This document shows positions 52,802 through 63,844 of a stretch of DNA of 64,000 nt, piece after piece. This stretch comes from Paralithodes platypus. Its lineage: Eukaryota > Arthropoda > Malacostraca > Decapoda > Lithodidae. The position numbers and the translations under genes are program-made. Each line of letters begins with the position of its first letter. Position 1 is the first letter of the stretch. Under the pieces are notes generated by a model. The model was not told the DNA's origin. It worked only from the letters and a program-made list of their open reading frames with translations, and did not search any database. The stretch covers positions 19,764,600 through 19,828,599 of the forward strand of contig CM064506.1 of assembly GCA_032716605.1 (NCBI GenBank), given 5' to 3'.

Positions 52802-53281
52802 CCCTCCAGCCCCGGCTATGTATTATATATATATTCCCCAAAATCCGGGGGTTTTGGCCGAAAAACGTCTACGCCTAGGCTACCGCATCTTTGTTATTTG
52901 GCTTGCTTCCGCATTCCCGCGCATCCCCAAGCGTAGATGTGTTTCTTACCTGTAGAATGGCGTTAAGTAGAGCTCTCTAAGTCAACTGGTTCAGTTGTGA
53001 TGATGATTTCATTGGAGATAACTTTAAGGCAAAAACAGCCACTTTACACTACTTTTCGATACTTAACAACAACATACAGGCACACACGAACAAGCGACGC
53101 TCTCCTTCTTGTGGCCGGAGATGCGGGGCGTCGGTCCAGCCGGCTGTTGTTTACATGCGTCGGACCGACGCCTCGCACACCAAGCTCACAGGCTTTCAAC
53201 CACTGGGCGTTCAAGAGCCCTTCCGGGTAGCTCGGGTATGCTTTTTTATGGGCGTTCAAGAGCCCTTCCGGGCCTGATGGG
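52802..53281. mobile_element. TTAA-flanked element, clean 480-bp copy
   Basis: TTAA at 52798-52801 and 53282-53285; starts CCCTCCAGCCCCGGCTATG, ends TTCCGGGCCTGATGGG. Same length and orientation as 27934-28413. Preceded directly by a long A-tract. Confidence 0.9.
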
Positions 53282-53488
53282 TTAAATCAGATTTATTTTA
53301 TTTATTTTTTATTTTTTTTATTTGATGTTCTACATGAAATCTAACTGCTACAGGATATTGTTTGGCATATTTATAACTAAAATTAGATAGAATGGGAGGT
53401 TTGACGTACCTCCCAACCTACCAAATAGGAAAACCTACTATTTGGTAGTAGTCTTGGAAAATCCAACGTCAAGGCTATTAACCTAATT

Positions 53489-54993
53489 AGGCCACTGCAC
53501 TCCACAAACACTCTTCTCACAGACCTTACACAAAGAGCTTTTGACGGCATCAACTCAGCTAGACCACCACACAGATCACTATTAGCCACACTCGACATTA
53601 GTAAAGCCTTCGATGCCATCCCCCGCCACAACCTAACAAATAAAATCTACAACACAAACATGCACAACAACACAAAAAGGTGGCTGGCCAACTTCCTAGC
53701 AGGCAGATGTGCACACGTATCTTTTGCCGGTCAGTCATCTAAAATCAGAAACTTTCCAAACGGAGTCCCACAGGGATCCGTCCTATCGCCCGCACTCTTC
53801 AATCTGTACATGCACGATATAACTACACCCAATACTCCCCAAATAAACTTAGCCTCCTATGCAGATGACATAACACTCACATGCACACACCATGACCCAA
53901 GAAGAGCAACAGATCTCCTTCAACCCTATCTCAACACACTACATGGCTGGTGCACTACAAACAGACTGAATCTAGCCCCAGCCAAATCCACCGCAACCCT
54001 GCTCACAAGCTGGACAGGTGAACACGAATACATCCCTCAACTCACCATAAACAACACACCCCTAACACATACACACACACCCAAAATCCTAGGAGTAACA
54101 TATGATACTCATATGACATTCAAACAGCACACCACAAACATTAAAAAGAAACTGACACCCAGACTTAACGCCCTCAGGTCACTTGCTCACACAAAATTTG
54201 GACACAACAAAGAAACTACCACCACAGTATATAAACAATACATAAGATCAGTAATGGAATACGCAAGCCCAGCCTGGGCTTCTAACCTAGCTGAAACACA
54301 TCATAAGACCTTACAGACTATCCAAAACAAAGCCCTGAAGATCATTACAGGCTGCACAGCTACTGCACCCACAGATCATCTACATCAAGAAACCAAAATC
54401 CTCAAAGTCAAAGACCATCTGGACATGAGAGGCACTCAATTCCTGGCAGCAGCCTCCACGAACCAAGACCACCCACTAAACTACATGGCAACACACTCAC
54501 AGACACCAAGAAATATCAAAACAACACCCAGCACACGGTATCACACACAGTTATTGTCCTCTCTCCCTCCCTGCCCACCCCGAACCAACTTCCAGAAGCA
54601 CATCCATACTCATATCTCTCGCCAATCCATCCACTCACTCACAGACAACACGCAGCTGCATGCACGACCTCCCGAAATCCATCCTTCCGAATCCTCCCTC
54701 CCTCGCGAGGACATAGTCCACCTGGCCAGGCTGAGATGCGGACACCATCCAGCTCTCCTGAGCTATCAGAAGAGACTGGATGACTCCGTTGTCGACGCCT
54801 GCCCGGGATGTAACACAGCACCCCATACCATTAAACACATCATAGAAGACTGCATTTCACACAACCACTTACGCCAACAACACAACCTACACTCAATGAG
54901 AGCTCTGTGGGAAAGCCCGATCGTGGCCATGGCCTTCCTCAGGGACTCGGGGCTGTTCGGCCAGGCAGCTTAGGGAACAACAACAACAACAAC
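53489..54993 (+). mobile_element. LINE F, 5'-truncated, (AAC)n tail
   Basis: Flanked by a 9-bp duplication AACCTAATT (53480-53488 and 54994-55002). It ends 'TTCGGCCAGGCAGCTTAGGG' plus (AAC)n, the same tail as the 423-bp SINE. The RT frame is open from the truncation point to the end, so this is one of the youngest insertions in the window. Confidence 0.9.
53660..54973 (+). CDS. LINE F reverse transcriptase, C-terminal part
   Basis: 437 codons from the first ATG, but the frame is open upstream to 53489 and includes 'LATLDISKAFDAIPRHNL' (motif A). Then 'NGVPQGSVLSPALFNLYMHD', 'LASYADDITLTCTHHD' (catalytic DD), 'KILGVTYDTHMTFKQH', 'RSVMEYASPAWASNL' and a terminal CCHC-type 'CPGCNTAPHTIKHIIEDC'. 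Group is I/R1/Jockey-like; no RNase H. The native N-terminus and endonuclease are missing. Confidence 0.88.
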   Translation: MHNNTKRWLANFLAGRCAHVSFAGQSSKIRNFPNGVPQGSVLSPALFNLYMHDITTPNTPQINLASYADDITLTCTHHDPRRATDLLQPYLNTLHGWCTTNRLNLAPAKSTATLLTSWTGEHEYIPQLTINNTPLTHTHTPKILGVTYDTHMTFKQHTTNIKKKLTPRLNALRSLAHTKFGHNKETTTTVYKQYIRSVMEYASPAWASNLAETHHKTLQTIQNKALKIITGCTATAPTDHLHQETKILKVKDHLDMRGTQFLAAASTNQDHPLNYMATHSQTPRNIKTTPSTRYHTQLLSSLPPCPPRTNFQKHIHTHISRQSIHSLTDNTQLHARPPEIHPSESSLPREDIVHLARLRCGHHPALLSYQKRLDDSVVDACPGCNTAPHTIKHIIEDCISHNHLRQQHNLHSMRALWESPIVAMAFLRDSGLFGQAA

Positions 54994-55172
54994 AACCTAA
55001 TTGGAATGACGACTTGTCTATTTTGACTGCTATGTCGTCATTCCAACCGCGGTTAAAAAAGAAAACGTCTAGAGTCTACTCCTTATCTTGCTCTAGGAGA
55101 CGTTGTACATTAACCAAAACTACCACCGAAGGTGTAAAAAGCATAGAAGAGAAGAAAAAGGGGTTTACCTTA

Positions 55173-55173
55173 G

Positions 55174-55204
<31 letters not shown>

Positions 55205-56430
55205 GACAATGAACGGAGGAAGGAAAAACACAGATAAAACAAAAAGGTCCATGTGCCTAAAGGCATCCTCCATTCATAAAATGTTTGTAACAACTGGATT
55301 TAAACATTTGTTGATTGTAAGTTTGTGGAAAGCAATTCGAGGGAAGTGAATTCCAAAGAGTAGTAGCTCTGGGGATAAATGAATTCTGATAAGCAGAAGT
55401 TCTGCATTGTGGAGGAGAAAGTGTAAATTCATGGGCGCTCTCAGCTGCCCTAGTTCTACGGGGAAAGATGTGGAGAGGCGGCACAATTGAAGCAAGTTCC
55501 TCGGAACAATTGCTGTGAAAATATCTGTAGAATAATGCAAGGGATGCAACGTTTCTTCGTATGGCTAATGTAGGAAGGTCCTGTGTGATTGCAGGGTTAT
55601 TGATTAATCTAATAGCTTTATTTTGAATTTTGTCCAACTGCCTCAATGCAACCACTCCACTTCCACCCCACAGAGGTGAACAGTAATCCATCTGAGAGCG
55701 CACATGACTTTTATATATTACGGCCAACTGCTCATCAGTGAAGAATTCTCGAACTCTGTACAGGAGTCCCAGTTTTTTAGAGGCATTCTTAGCAATGCTT
55801 CTAACATAATGTGTCCAGCTCAAGTTAGTAGTTAATGTTACACCGAGAATGTCAATACTAGGGGAAGTGGGAATATTTACATCATTAAAAAATATATGGG
55901 AGTCAGTGAGATTCTGTCGGTTAGAAAATTGAATGTACTTGGTTTTCTGTGCATTAAAGGAAACTAGATTCTCTTGTCCCCATTCATTAATTCTAGAAAG
56001 GTCCTGGTTCAGAGAAATTGCAGTGTTTATTTTTGAATTTATAAGATCGGGTTGGGTGAAAGAATTGGTAAATGTGAAGGAACTGTGGAGTGTTGAGTCA
56101 TCTGCGTAGGAATGTATTGGATTATGAGTGGTAGATATGAGATCATTGATATGAATGAGGAACAGAGTTGGGGCCAAAACTGATCCCTGGGGAACACCAG
56201 CATTTATTGAGTGAAATTGAGAATAAAGGCAATCTACCATTACACGTATTTTTCTGTTATGAAGATAAGAAGAAATTAGTGGAACTAATGATGCAAGGCC
56301 GTAGTGTGACATCTTCGACAATAAGGATTGATGCCAGACTCTATCAAATGCCTTTGATATATCCAGTGCTATTGTATGTGTTTCACCATGTTGGTCTGTA
56401 GCTTGATTGATTTGATGCGTAAGATGCGTA
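55173..56430 (-). mobile_element. LINE G (Jockey-type), 5'-truncated, poly(A)
   Basis: Minus strand, tail visible as poly-T at 55173-55200. It interrupts the DIRS left ITR between 'GGTTTACCTTAG' and 'TTACCGCTTAAGG', which are contiguous in the right ITR. Related to LINE H but clearly a different family. Confidence 0.85.
55257..56321 (-). CDS. LINE G reverse transcriptase, C-terminal part
   Basis: 354 codons, uninterrupted. Upstream sequence in the same orientation still encodes 'IALDISKAFD' (about 56340-56390). 'NAGVPQGSVLAPTLFLIHIN', 'HSYADDSTLHSSF' (DD intact), 'ILGVTLTTNLSW', 'YKSHVRSQMDYCSPLWGGSG', 'LALFYRYFHSNCSEEL'. N-terminal RT and endonuclease lost by truncation. Confidence 0.86.
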   Translation of the reverse strand: MSKMSHYGLASLVPLISSYLHNRKIRVMVDCLYSQFHSINAGVPQGSVLAPTLFLIHINDLISTTHNPIHSYADDSTLHSSFTFTNSFTQPDLINSKINTAISLNQDLSRINEWGQENLVSFNAQKTKYIQFSNRQNLTDSHIFFNDVNIPTSPSIDILGVTLTTNLSWTHYVRSIAKNASKKLGLLYRVREFFTDEQLAVIYKSHVRSQMDYCSPLWGGSGVVALRQLDKIQNKAIRLINNPAITQDLPTLAIRRNVASLALFYRYFHSNCSEELASIVPPLHIFPRRTRAAESAHEFTLSPPQCRTSAYQNSFIPRATTLWNSLPSNCFPQTYNQQMFKSSCYKHFMNGGCL

Positions 56431-56576
56431 AGTTACCGCTTAAGGCCCATGCCGTGTTCCGTCATGTGCAGATCCCTGTCGAACGCGCGCATGAGCGACC
56501 CTCTCCCGTCATCACATCTCACGTCAGCAGAAGAACGCGGATGGGCAGGGGTCCGGCGTGAGGGAGGGTATTATGT

Positions 56577-56695
56577 ACGTTGGATTTTCCAAGACTATTA
56601 CCAAATAGTAGGTTTTCCTATTTGGTAGGTTGGGAGGTACGTCAAACCTCCCAATTTGTTAGTAGTCTTGGCAAATCCAACGTCAAGGCTGCGTA
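56577..56695. repeat. DIRS internal complementary region (ICR)
   Basis: 56577-56653 is the reverse complement of 53393-53470 (including the near-palindromic GGGAGGTTTGACGTACCTCCC-type terminus), and 56654-56695 repeats 'AGTAGTCTTGG' and 'AAATCCAACGTCAAGGC' in direct orientation. In DIRS elements such a region templates circularisation of the cDNA. Confidence 0.8.
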
Positions 56696-57130
56696 ACAAA
56701 TAGGAGGAGGGCATCCAAGCCCAACATACCAAAAAAAACAATGCATAAAACAAAATTATGAATGACAAAGAAACACAATTTAAACAGGAGAGTTTAATAA
56801 AAGAGTGAAAAACTGAGGAGTAGCTAAAAAGAACAGTTTTAACACGTGCCCGTCATTCATAGTAATGCAAAAACATAGACTTGTCTTAAACCAAAAAAGT
56901 ACTGTACCCAAAACCCTTTTCTTCCAAAACCAACAAAAACATTGAACACAATAACAAAACACAATTTTCAATTTGGTAAAAACACTTATGTACTGTATTC
57001 ATAATACATAATCCCAAACTTGCAATCAAGTGTTGCAAACCCGTACTCCCCCCCCCCCCCCCTTTTTCAAATAAAACAAAGTAAAAGAAAGAGTGACAAG
57101 GGGGGAAGACCAGGTATCTCCGCCAGAGCC

Positions 57131-58552
57131 CTAGGAAACACGACTCCCGAGAGCTATCACCGGCCGAGGGGGTCGAACAATGGACATGGAGAGGTAGGAG
57201 GAGACGAAGGAATTGATAGAAGACCACAAACCCGCTGAGGCGATGTCAGGTAAGGATCGACTTTGCAGGAACCGTAAGGAGGCAGCAAAGGATCGCACAT
57301 CGTGCGCAGAACCCCTACAAACAGGGTTACTGGCACGAATGGCCCGACAAATGTGGCGTCCTATCTGCACCTTCGAGAGCCTCCCACCAGGCCGAGGAGA
57401 CACCCACACAGCAGTACCCGAAGGCGGCGCCACAGACTCAACATAGGAGTGCAAGGCTTACACCGGGCACAACACATGGTGAGTATGCCCACGCTTTGAA
57501 GCCTGGATGGTGAAAGGCTGGAAAACGTGGGTCTCTCTCTCATTCGTGGCAACAAAATGAGGGGAGGGGGCTAACGTGACGACATTCAAGGACGGGGAGA
57601 ATCGCACGCATTCCTGGGACCGTGACAAGGCTGCTAGTTCAGACAACCTATCCCCAGTGGCCAGAGCGACAAGGAAGAGTGTAGGCCGAGCAACTGAACC
57701 GGTTGTAGTGTCCCGTGTATACGTGTGTGAAGCCAGAAGGTCCAGAGCCCGCCCCAGATCCCACTGTGGAGGGATCTGGCGCGGAGGCGGCCGTTCCCTG
57801 AAGGCAGCCGTCATGAAGGAATCCAGCTCCTTCGGCGGAACGACCAGCCCAGCGACGGACGCAAAGACCTCCCGGATGGCAGACAAGTGGTTACGTATAG
57901 CGTTGACTTGAAAGTGACGTGTACGGAAGAGGTGAAACAAGGAGTGTAGGACGAGGGAAGGAGAGCGAACTGTCTGGCGAGTGTCCTGTATCCACCTAGT
58001 AAAAGACCTCCAGTGGGACTCGTAAGTCCCCCAAGTCGAAGTCGTCCATGAACGCTTCAGGAAGTCAGTCAGGTCCCGTCCGTGGACTGGGAGCCACCGT
58101 GCCTCACGAACATCCACGATGCGAAGGCCAACGAGGTCCGCAGGTCTCCAACCTGGCTCAAGTGGAAGTCGGAGACAGGTAGAGGGACCGGACTCGGGCA
58201 CCACCGCGTCAACTGGGCGTACCAAGCCTGAGCCGGCCACAGAGGCGCTATTAGCCAGACTCTTCCGCGGTACAGCCGCAGCCCCGCGAGGACTTTGCAC
58301 AGCAACAGTGCGTCTGGTGATGGAAAATGTATATCGACTGCCACCTGTTCCAGTCTTCCATGAAAGCGTCCGGACCCCCCTCCGGAGGGCGAGGCCGGAG
58401 GGATAGGGACTGAGGCAACTTGTGCGTCTCCGGCGATGCGAACAAGTCGACCTTCGGAACACCCCAGGAAGCCGCGAGGTCGTCGAACACAGTTCTGGTC
58501 CATTGCCCATTCTACAAGAACGCCCTCTCCTCTCGACAGGGCGGCCGCCCAC
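57131..58552 (-). pseudogene. DIRS tyrosine recombinase
   Basis: Main frame 58552-57458 then a shift to 57454-57131. 'WGTYESHWRSFTRWIQD' is the N-terminal core-binding region. Catalytic domain: 'ALATGDRLSELAAL' (first Arg), then in the second frame 'AHDVRSFAASLRFLQ' (H-x-x-R) and 'WSSINSFVSSYLS' (trailing Trp and candidate nucleophile Tyr). This enzyme replaces the integrase in DIRS elements. The frameshift near 57456 separates the catalytic residues. Confidence 0.82.
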
Positions 58553-59793
58553 AGGGTGCAGTTCCGGGCAGGTAGGAGGCGCGCAGGGAGAAGGTGCGTC
58601 GGTTCGCGAGGAAGAACAACTTCTCCGAAATCCCCAACAGAGTCAATGACCTGGAGGACCCCTGCTTTTGGAGACAGTGGACAGCCGTCTGATTGTCCAT
58701 CCCGAAGGCCACCGACTTTCCCCGAAGGGCCAGCGCGTGGTCCCTCAGGAAGAACAAAGGAACCAACAGTTCTAGGGCATATATGTGTAGGTGCGTGTGT
58801 CCCACCCACCTGCCGTGAAGTTGATGTCCCAGGTTTGATTGGTAACCCCACCCTACCTCGCTCGACGCATCTGTGTCTACCCAGATCGTCGGCGGGGGGG
58901 CGGTCCAGGGCACAGCCGCAGAGAGCGTGCCCCGAGCAACCCAGTGTCCGAAGTGTCTGCGAATGGTACGCGTGATCGGCATGAGCCGATCCATAGGGGT
59001 CAACGGAAACACCTCGTTGCCCATGAGGATTAGGCGGCGTAGCCTGAGTCTCCCTAAGGGAATGGTCAGAGCGGCCCAATGCAGCGAACCCACTAACGAG
59101 TCCCAGATCCTCCCCGTGAGGGAGACCGAGTGCAACACTGCGAAGACCTTCCGTCGAAGTTTCACCGCGTTTTGGCAGACTCTGGGTCACCGTAGCGCTG
59201 GTCAAAACCCATTCGAGACCGACCCACGTCACGACACGCGACGGGGTCAAGCGTGACTTGGGAACATTGATGGTGAACCCTAACTGTGTGATGTGGTGAA
59301 CGACTGTGAGGGCGTCGTGTACGCACAGTTCTAGGGTGTCGGAAACTATCAACCAATCGGCCAAGTAAAACAGGATCTGGAGCCCGCTCCTGAGGAGAGG
59401 ATCCAGAGCCTGCTCCACCAGTTTGGATAAGATCCGCGGCGCGATGTGGAAACCGAAGGGAAGTCTGTCGAACAGGAACACACGATCGGAAGTCTGAACG
59501 GCCAAGAATCGCTGGAATCGAGGATGGAGAGGAACGAGCCAATATGCATCCTTGAGGTCCAGCGACACTACCCACGACAGAGGTCGCAGGGCCAGTCGTA
59601 CCTGGGGTACCGGCAGCATCCAAAACCGTGTGTGCACGATGTGCCCGTTGAGGGCCGACAGATCCACCACCGGCCGCATCGCGTCGCACTTCTTCTTCGG
59701 TACCAGAAATACACGGGAGAGGAAAACCGGGTGACCAGCTTTCACCCCCTTGACGATTCCCTGCTCGTGCATGGATGTTAACACGGTGGCCAC
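58400..59793 (-). pseudogene. DIRS reverse transcriptase / RNase H
   Basis: Frame from 59793: 'MHEQGIVKGV', 'MRPVVDLSALNGHI', 'WVVSLDLKDAYWLVPLHPRF' (motif A), 'RLPFGFHIAPRILSKLVE' (motif B), 'ILFYLADWLIVSDT' (motif C, where DIRS elements normally have DD: here the first Asp is Ala). After a frameshift near 59160 the RNase H follows in frame 59165-58512: 'TIWVDTDASSEVGWGYQS', 'IYALELLVPLFFL', 'VAFGMDNQTAVHCLQ'. A last piece 'VPKVDLFASPETHKLPQSLS' lies at 58490-58400. Confidence 0.82.
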
Positions 59794-60149
59794 CTCTGAA
59801 GAGATGGGCCGGCGTCGTTGACAAAAGCGGAGTGGGGGTCTGGTCTTTCCATCTCCAGGTTAGACCCCTCGCGCCAATCTTCCGCCCCCACGTCCCTCGC
59901 GGCCATCGAGGGGCGCAAGGGCGAAAACAACCTGTGGTAGCTCCCGAGAGGAGGGGAGCGACTCGTTCGGCTAGGCGAGAAGGAGAACAAGGAGGAGACC
60001 GACCTGGAGAACCTACACATTGTTTTGACGTGGAGGTTCCCCCGGTACGGTCCTTGCGGTCATGAGCGCCACGTTGACCACCCCCCCCCCCCACGTAGTC
60101 GAAAAGGGCGGGCCACCCCATCCCCTGTCCGTCATTCGTCTGACCCCGT

Positions 60150-62550
60150 CGAAGTGCAGCCGGAAGTGGAAAGCTGGCCAGCCCCTTCACGGCGGGGATG
60201 AAAGGGAGCAAGAACAGAAGTGCGAGGCGGAACCGACGCTCTGGCCTGCAACGTCCCTGTCCTGCGCCCGTTCTTGGCGGCAGCACTTGGCGGCAGCACC
60301 CCGAAGAGGACCGTCAGAAGGACGGGACTGAGAAGACCCTGCTCGCGACACAGCGCGTCGTTGCGTGCCGTAAGCAGGGTCCGCCGACAGAGAAGCGTAG
60401 CGTTCCCAAGCATCCTGCTCAAAAAGCCCCGACGTATATAGCGCAGAGTACAACAAACCCTGACGAATATCCAATGGGGCTGGCCGGCAGAACGAGGACC
60501 GTACCGTCTGGCGTTGGCGAGTTGCCTCGCACAAAACCGCCTTCAGCTTGGGAACCAAAAACACCGCGAGCCGAAAGTGGATCCGCCGAACGCGGTCCAA
60601 ACCCTCGCGAAGATCGCTTGGTGCAGACGCCTCGATAAGCCGCAGGTGGTGAACAGATGTCTGGAGGGAACCTAAAAGACAAGATAATAAGTTCGCCACC
60701 CTCCGTCGCAAGGGAAAATCCTTGTCGACAGAGGACTTATCTGGGTGAGAGAAGAACGGGTTAGCAATAGAACAAAGTTCAAGTGCTGGGCGCGCTTATC
60801 CAGGACCAGAACTTGCCGTCCAACCCGCCGACAGACACCAGAGGAGCAAAAGCAGTGATGACTCCGGGGGAGGGACTGAAGTAGATCTGGCGACGGATTG
60901 GTTGGCGAAGTCTAAGGCCTCAGCAAACCAGGCCTCCAATGGGAGAGGGTTATCGAGCACGATGGCTAAGCCAGGCGTACCGTCGTCGCACAAACCTGTC
61001 CCATAGGAGGACAGTCCCTTCAACACAGCCAGGGACTGAACATCCTGAAGGATGTCCCAGCGGCTGAAGTCTGACCATAGCGTAGGCCTGCAGAAGGGAG
61101 GGGGACCGTAGCAGGGGTAGGTAGGGTGAGGCGCTGAGGGTGTGTCACCGCCAAGAAGCGCGAAAAGAGGGAGTCTTGCAACGCCTCCAAGCGCCCGTCG
61201 ATGCGTGACACAACCCACCCCTGCATAGCCGCCAATCGATCCGAGAGAGGCGACCCCCCCCAAGATTGGTCGGCCCGCAGGGGCGAGCGTGAGCGAGAGG
61301 GAGACCCATCACTCGAATCAGCAGAGTCGCGGCCCAAAGAAGGCGATCGACGACGGCTGTGGCCGCTGAGGGACTCGTCCCCGATCACGAACGCCCGAGG
61401 GGGAAACAGCACCATCCCCCTCTTCCAGTGCCACATCTGCTCCTGAGAAAGGGGACCCCGAAACCTCGCTATACCCCCCGAGTCAAGAGGAGGGTACCCC
61501 CCTGGCGAGACGGTAAGGGAAGGTCAGGGATAGAAGAATGAGGAGGAGCAGGATGACGGGAGTGGGAAGGCTGGCCGGGTGAAAGGAGGTCAGAAGGAGC
61601 CGCGGGGGGAAACAGAGCAAGGATCCCCGGGGCTGAGATAACAGGGCGGCCCGACATCGAGGCGGAGGAGGGAGGGTCCTCCACCTTGGGACGAGACCGT
61701 GAAGGAAGAATAGGCACTGAAGCAGGTGAAGTAGGAGGAGAAGCAACTACATCCTGGCGGACCCTCCTGGACAGTGTAGGAGGAGGGAGCAGAGGGCCAG
61801 CTACAGCATGAACACCCGCGCGCGTAGAGGAAAAACGAAGAGGACGTCGTCTTGGGCTGGGGAAGGCGGGCGGAAGGTAGTAGAGCCCCTATCCGGAGAG
61901 GCCAGGGGAGGGCGCACAGGGGCAGAGCCGCTAACCCCGGCCTCAGGGCGAGAAACCATGACGAGGGCGAACGGCGTCGTCAAGGCTATCAGGAGGACGA
62001 CGGGGGGCAGTAGAGGACGGGCGATGCAGGCGAGCGAGAGCGCGTGGACGGAGCTGGGGATCCACCCGACGATGTGGCGACCGGCCACGGGACTCAGGGA
62101 GGGGGGCCCGGGCTGGGAGAGGGCCAGGTGAACGGCCTTCAGTTCGGGTCAGGGATGCCCAGGGCGACGCGGATCCGGTCATCAACAAAGGCCGGGGAAC
62201 GGTGGCACCACAGTCCTAATGTGGTGGGAGACTACCGCCCACACAGACTGAAGGGAAGCAGAGGCCACTGCCGCCGCTGAGGAACCAGGGCTATGGTCCA
62301 CCACATCCACCAGGTCCATACACGGGCCACACAAAGCAGGGAGGTAGGCCGGAGAGGACACACATGGCGAGTGGCGCAAGCAGGACTTGTGGTCATTCCA
62401 AGCACGGGGAGTTTCCAATAAGAACAAGGGAATGAGCATGGGGAAACAGTAACACACATGCAAACTAGTTTCCGTACTCACCCTAAACCGGGAGCACCGA
62501 TGGAGGTGAGTAGGGGGGGCGAGGTGGAAGAGCACTAGCAGAACCAGCAA
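60150..62550 (-). pseudogene. DIRS gag-like region
   Basis: Several overlapping minus-strand frames: 61436-61020 with an SR-rich stretch ('GRDSADSSDGSPSRSRSPLR'), 61263-60796, and 60711-60187 ('VANLLSCLLGSLQTSVHHLR', 'IRQGLLYSALYTSG'). High GC, proline/serine-rich; no zinc knuckle seen. Position upstream of RT and composition suggest gag, but similarity to known Gag is not demonstrated and frames are broken. Confidence 0.55.
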
Positions 62551-62559
62551 AGATGGAGA

Positions 62560-63844
62560 AAGCGTTAACCACCACTCAACACCTTACATGCAGGGTCTAT
62601 AACACCAGGAAAGTGCATCCACCAATATAGTTTCAGGCAACAAGATGACATAAAAAAGGGTCAACCAGTGAAAGCCAACTATTACGCAAATGTGCGGGCC
62701 TATTGAGGCATAACCGTACCGACACAAACCTCCCGCATCACCGCGGGACCCCCCAGCGATCACCGCAAATTTGCGGGGAGCCGAAACGTCCGTGGAACGA
62801 ATCGAGCTCCCGCAAATTTGCGGGACCGGCCGAGATGGTCCGGCGCCGAAAAAGCGAGAGGAGCGTCTAGGGAATACCAACAAAGGCCCACAAAAATGCG
62901 TCATCTCCTTATGACTCCAAGCTTGGATGGCCATCAAGCTAGCAGTGTCTTCCTTGATAATATCCTAACTCAACCGGTCAAGGGAGAGGCAAGAAGACAC
63001 ACCAGGGGAGAGGAGGCACATCCCCCAGGAACCACCCCAACCCACAGAGATAGAGCAAAGCCCATGAGGAGAAGTGGCAGGAAAGGGTGGTTTAGCACAA
63101 AACAGGGGTCCCCGTAGGGTACCCCAGGATTGCGGCCAGAAAGGGAATGAAAGGAGGGAGGTGAAAACAGTAAGGGAACACAAAAACCAGTAAATGAAAA
63201 CTGGCGAGAAAAAGGAGTGGCCTAGCCGTGAGGAGAGAAGGTGTCAGGGGCGGAAAAAACCACCTGTGGTGTGAAGCAGAGGCCCCCGTGTGGCGTAAAC
63301 CCTGGAATATCACGAACCACCAAGCCGTCCACCAGGGCCCTTGAAGACACAGTGAAGGCTCGAAAGGGGGGACTCGGGCAATAACGCTAATAAATGCGGC
63401 CGACCACAAACCCTACAAAACCGAGCACCGCAACACACGAAAATCTCAGATCGTGAACCAAAACTGTACACCCGTAGGCTACTGAATATATGAAAACTCA
63501 TAGTGGGCATTAGCAATTCCTGAATGAGAAACAAGCTAGGCCTAAAAGTAAGCTTAAAAGCTAAACTATGCCCAGGGACTAAACAGGAAAAAAAGAATAT
63601 GAAAAGAGAAAAGAATGAATAAACAAACACGAGGAACGCCAGGCGCCTCCCGTACCTTCGGTAGTCTATTTCCACACGCGTCTCCATTTGACACACTTAG
63701 GAGCCCATTTACGTGTGCCCTAGATCACAGTTAACATCTGGTCTCAACAAAAAGAAGGCCAGAAAAAGCCGAAACGAACCTAATACAGGGTGAATTGAAG
63801 GAGCACAACAAAAGACCGGACTCAACAATGGCGGACGCGGTGAA
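62560..63844 (-). other. DIRS leader / non-coding region
   Basis: Between the gag-like region and the distal ITR. No convincing coding frame. Contains a 'CCGCAAATTTGCGG'-type palindrome twice (about 62764 and 62810). Confidence 0.45.

Noticed and set aside
57576..60638. Many plus-strand frames over the DIRS element
   Set aside because: Shadows of GC-rich minus-strand coding sequence; the RT, RNase H and recombinase motifs are all on the minus strand.
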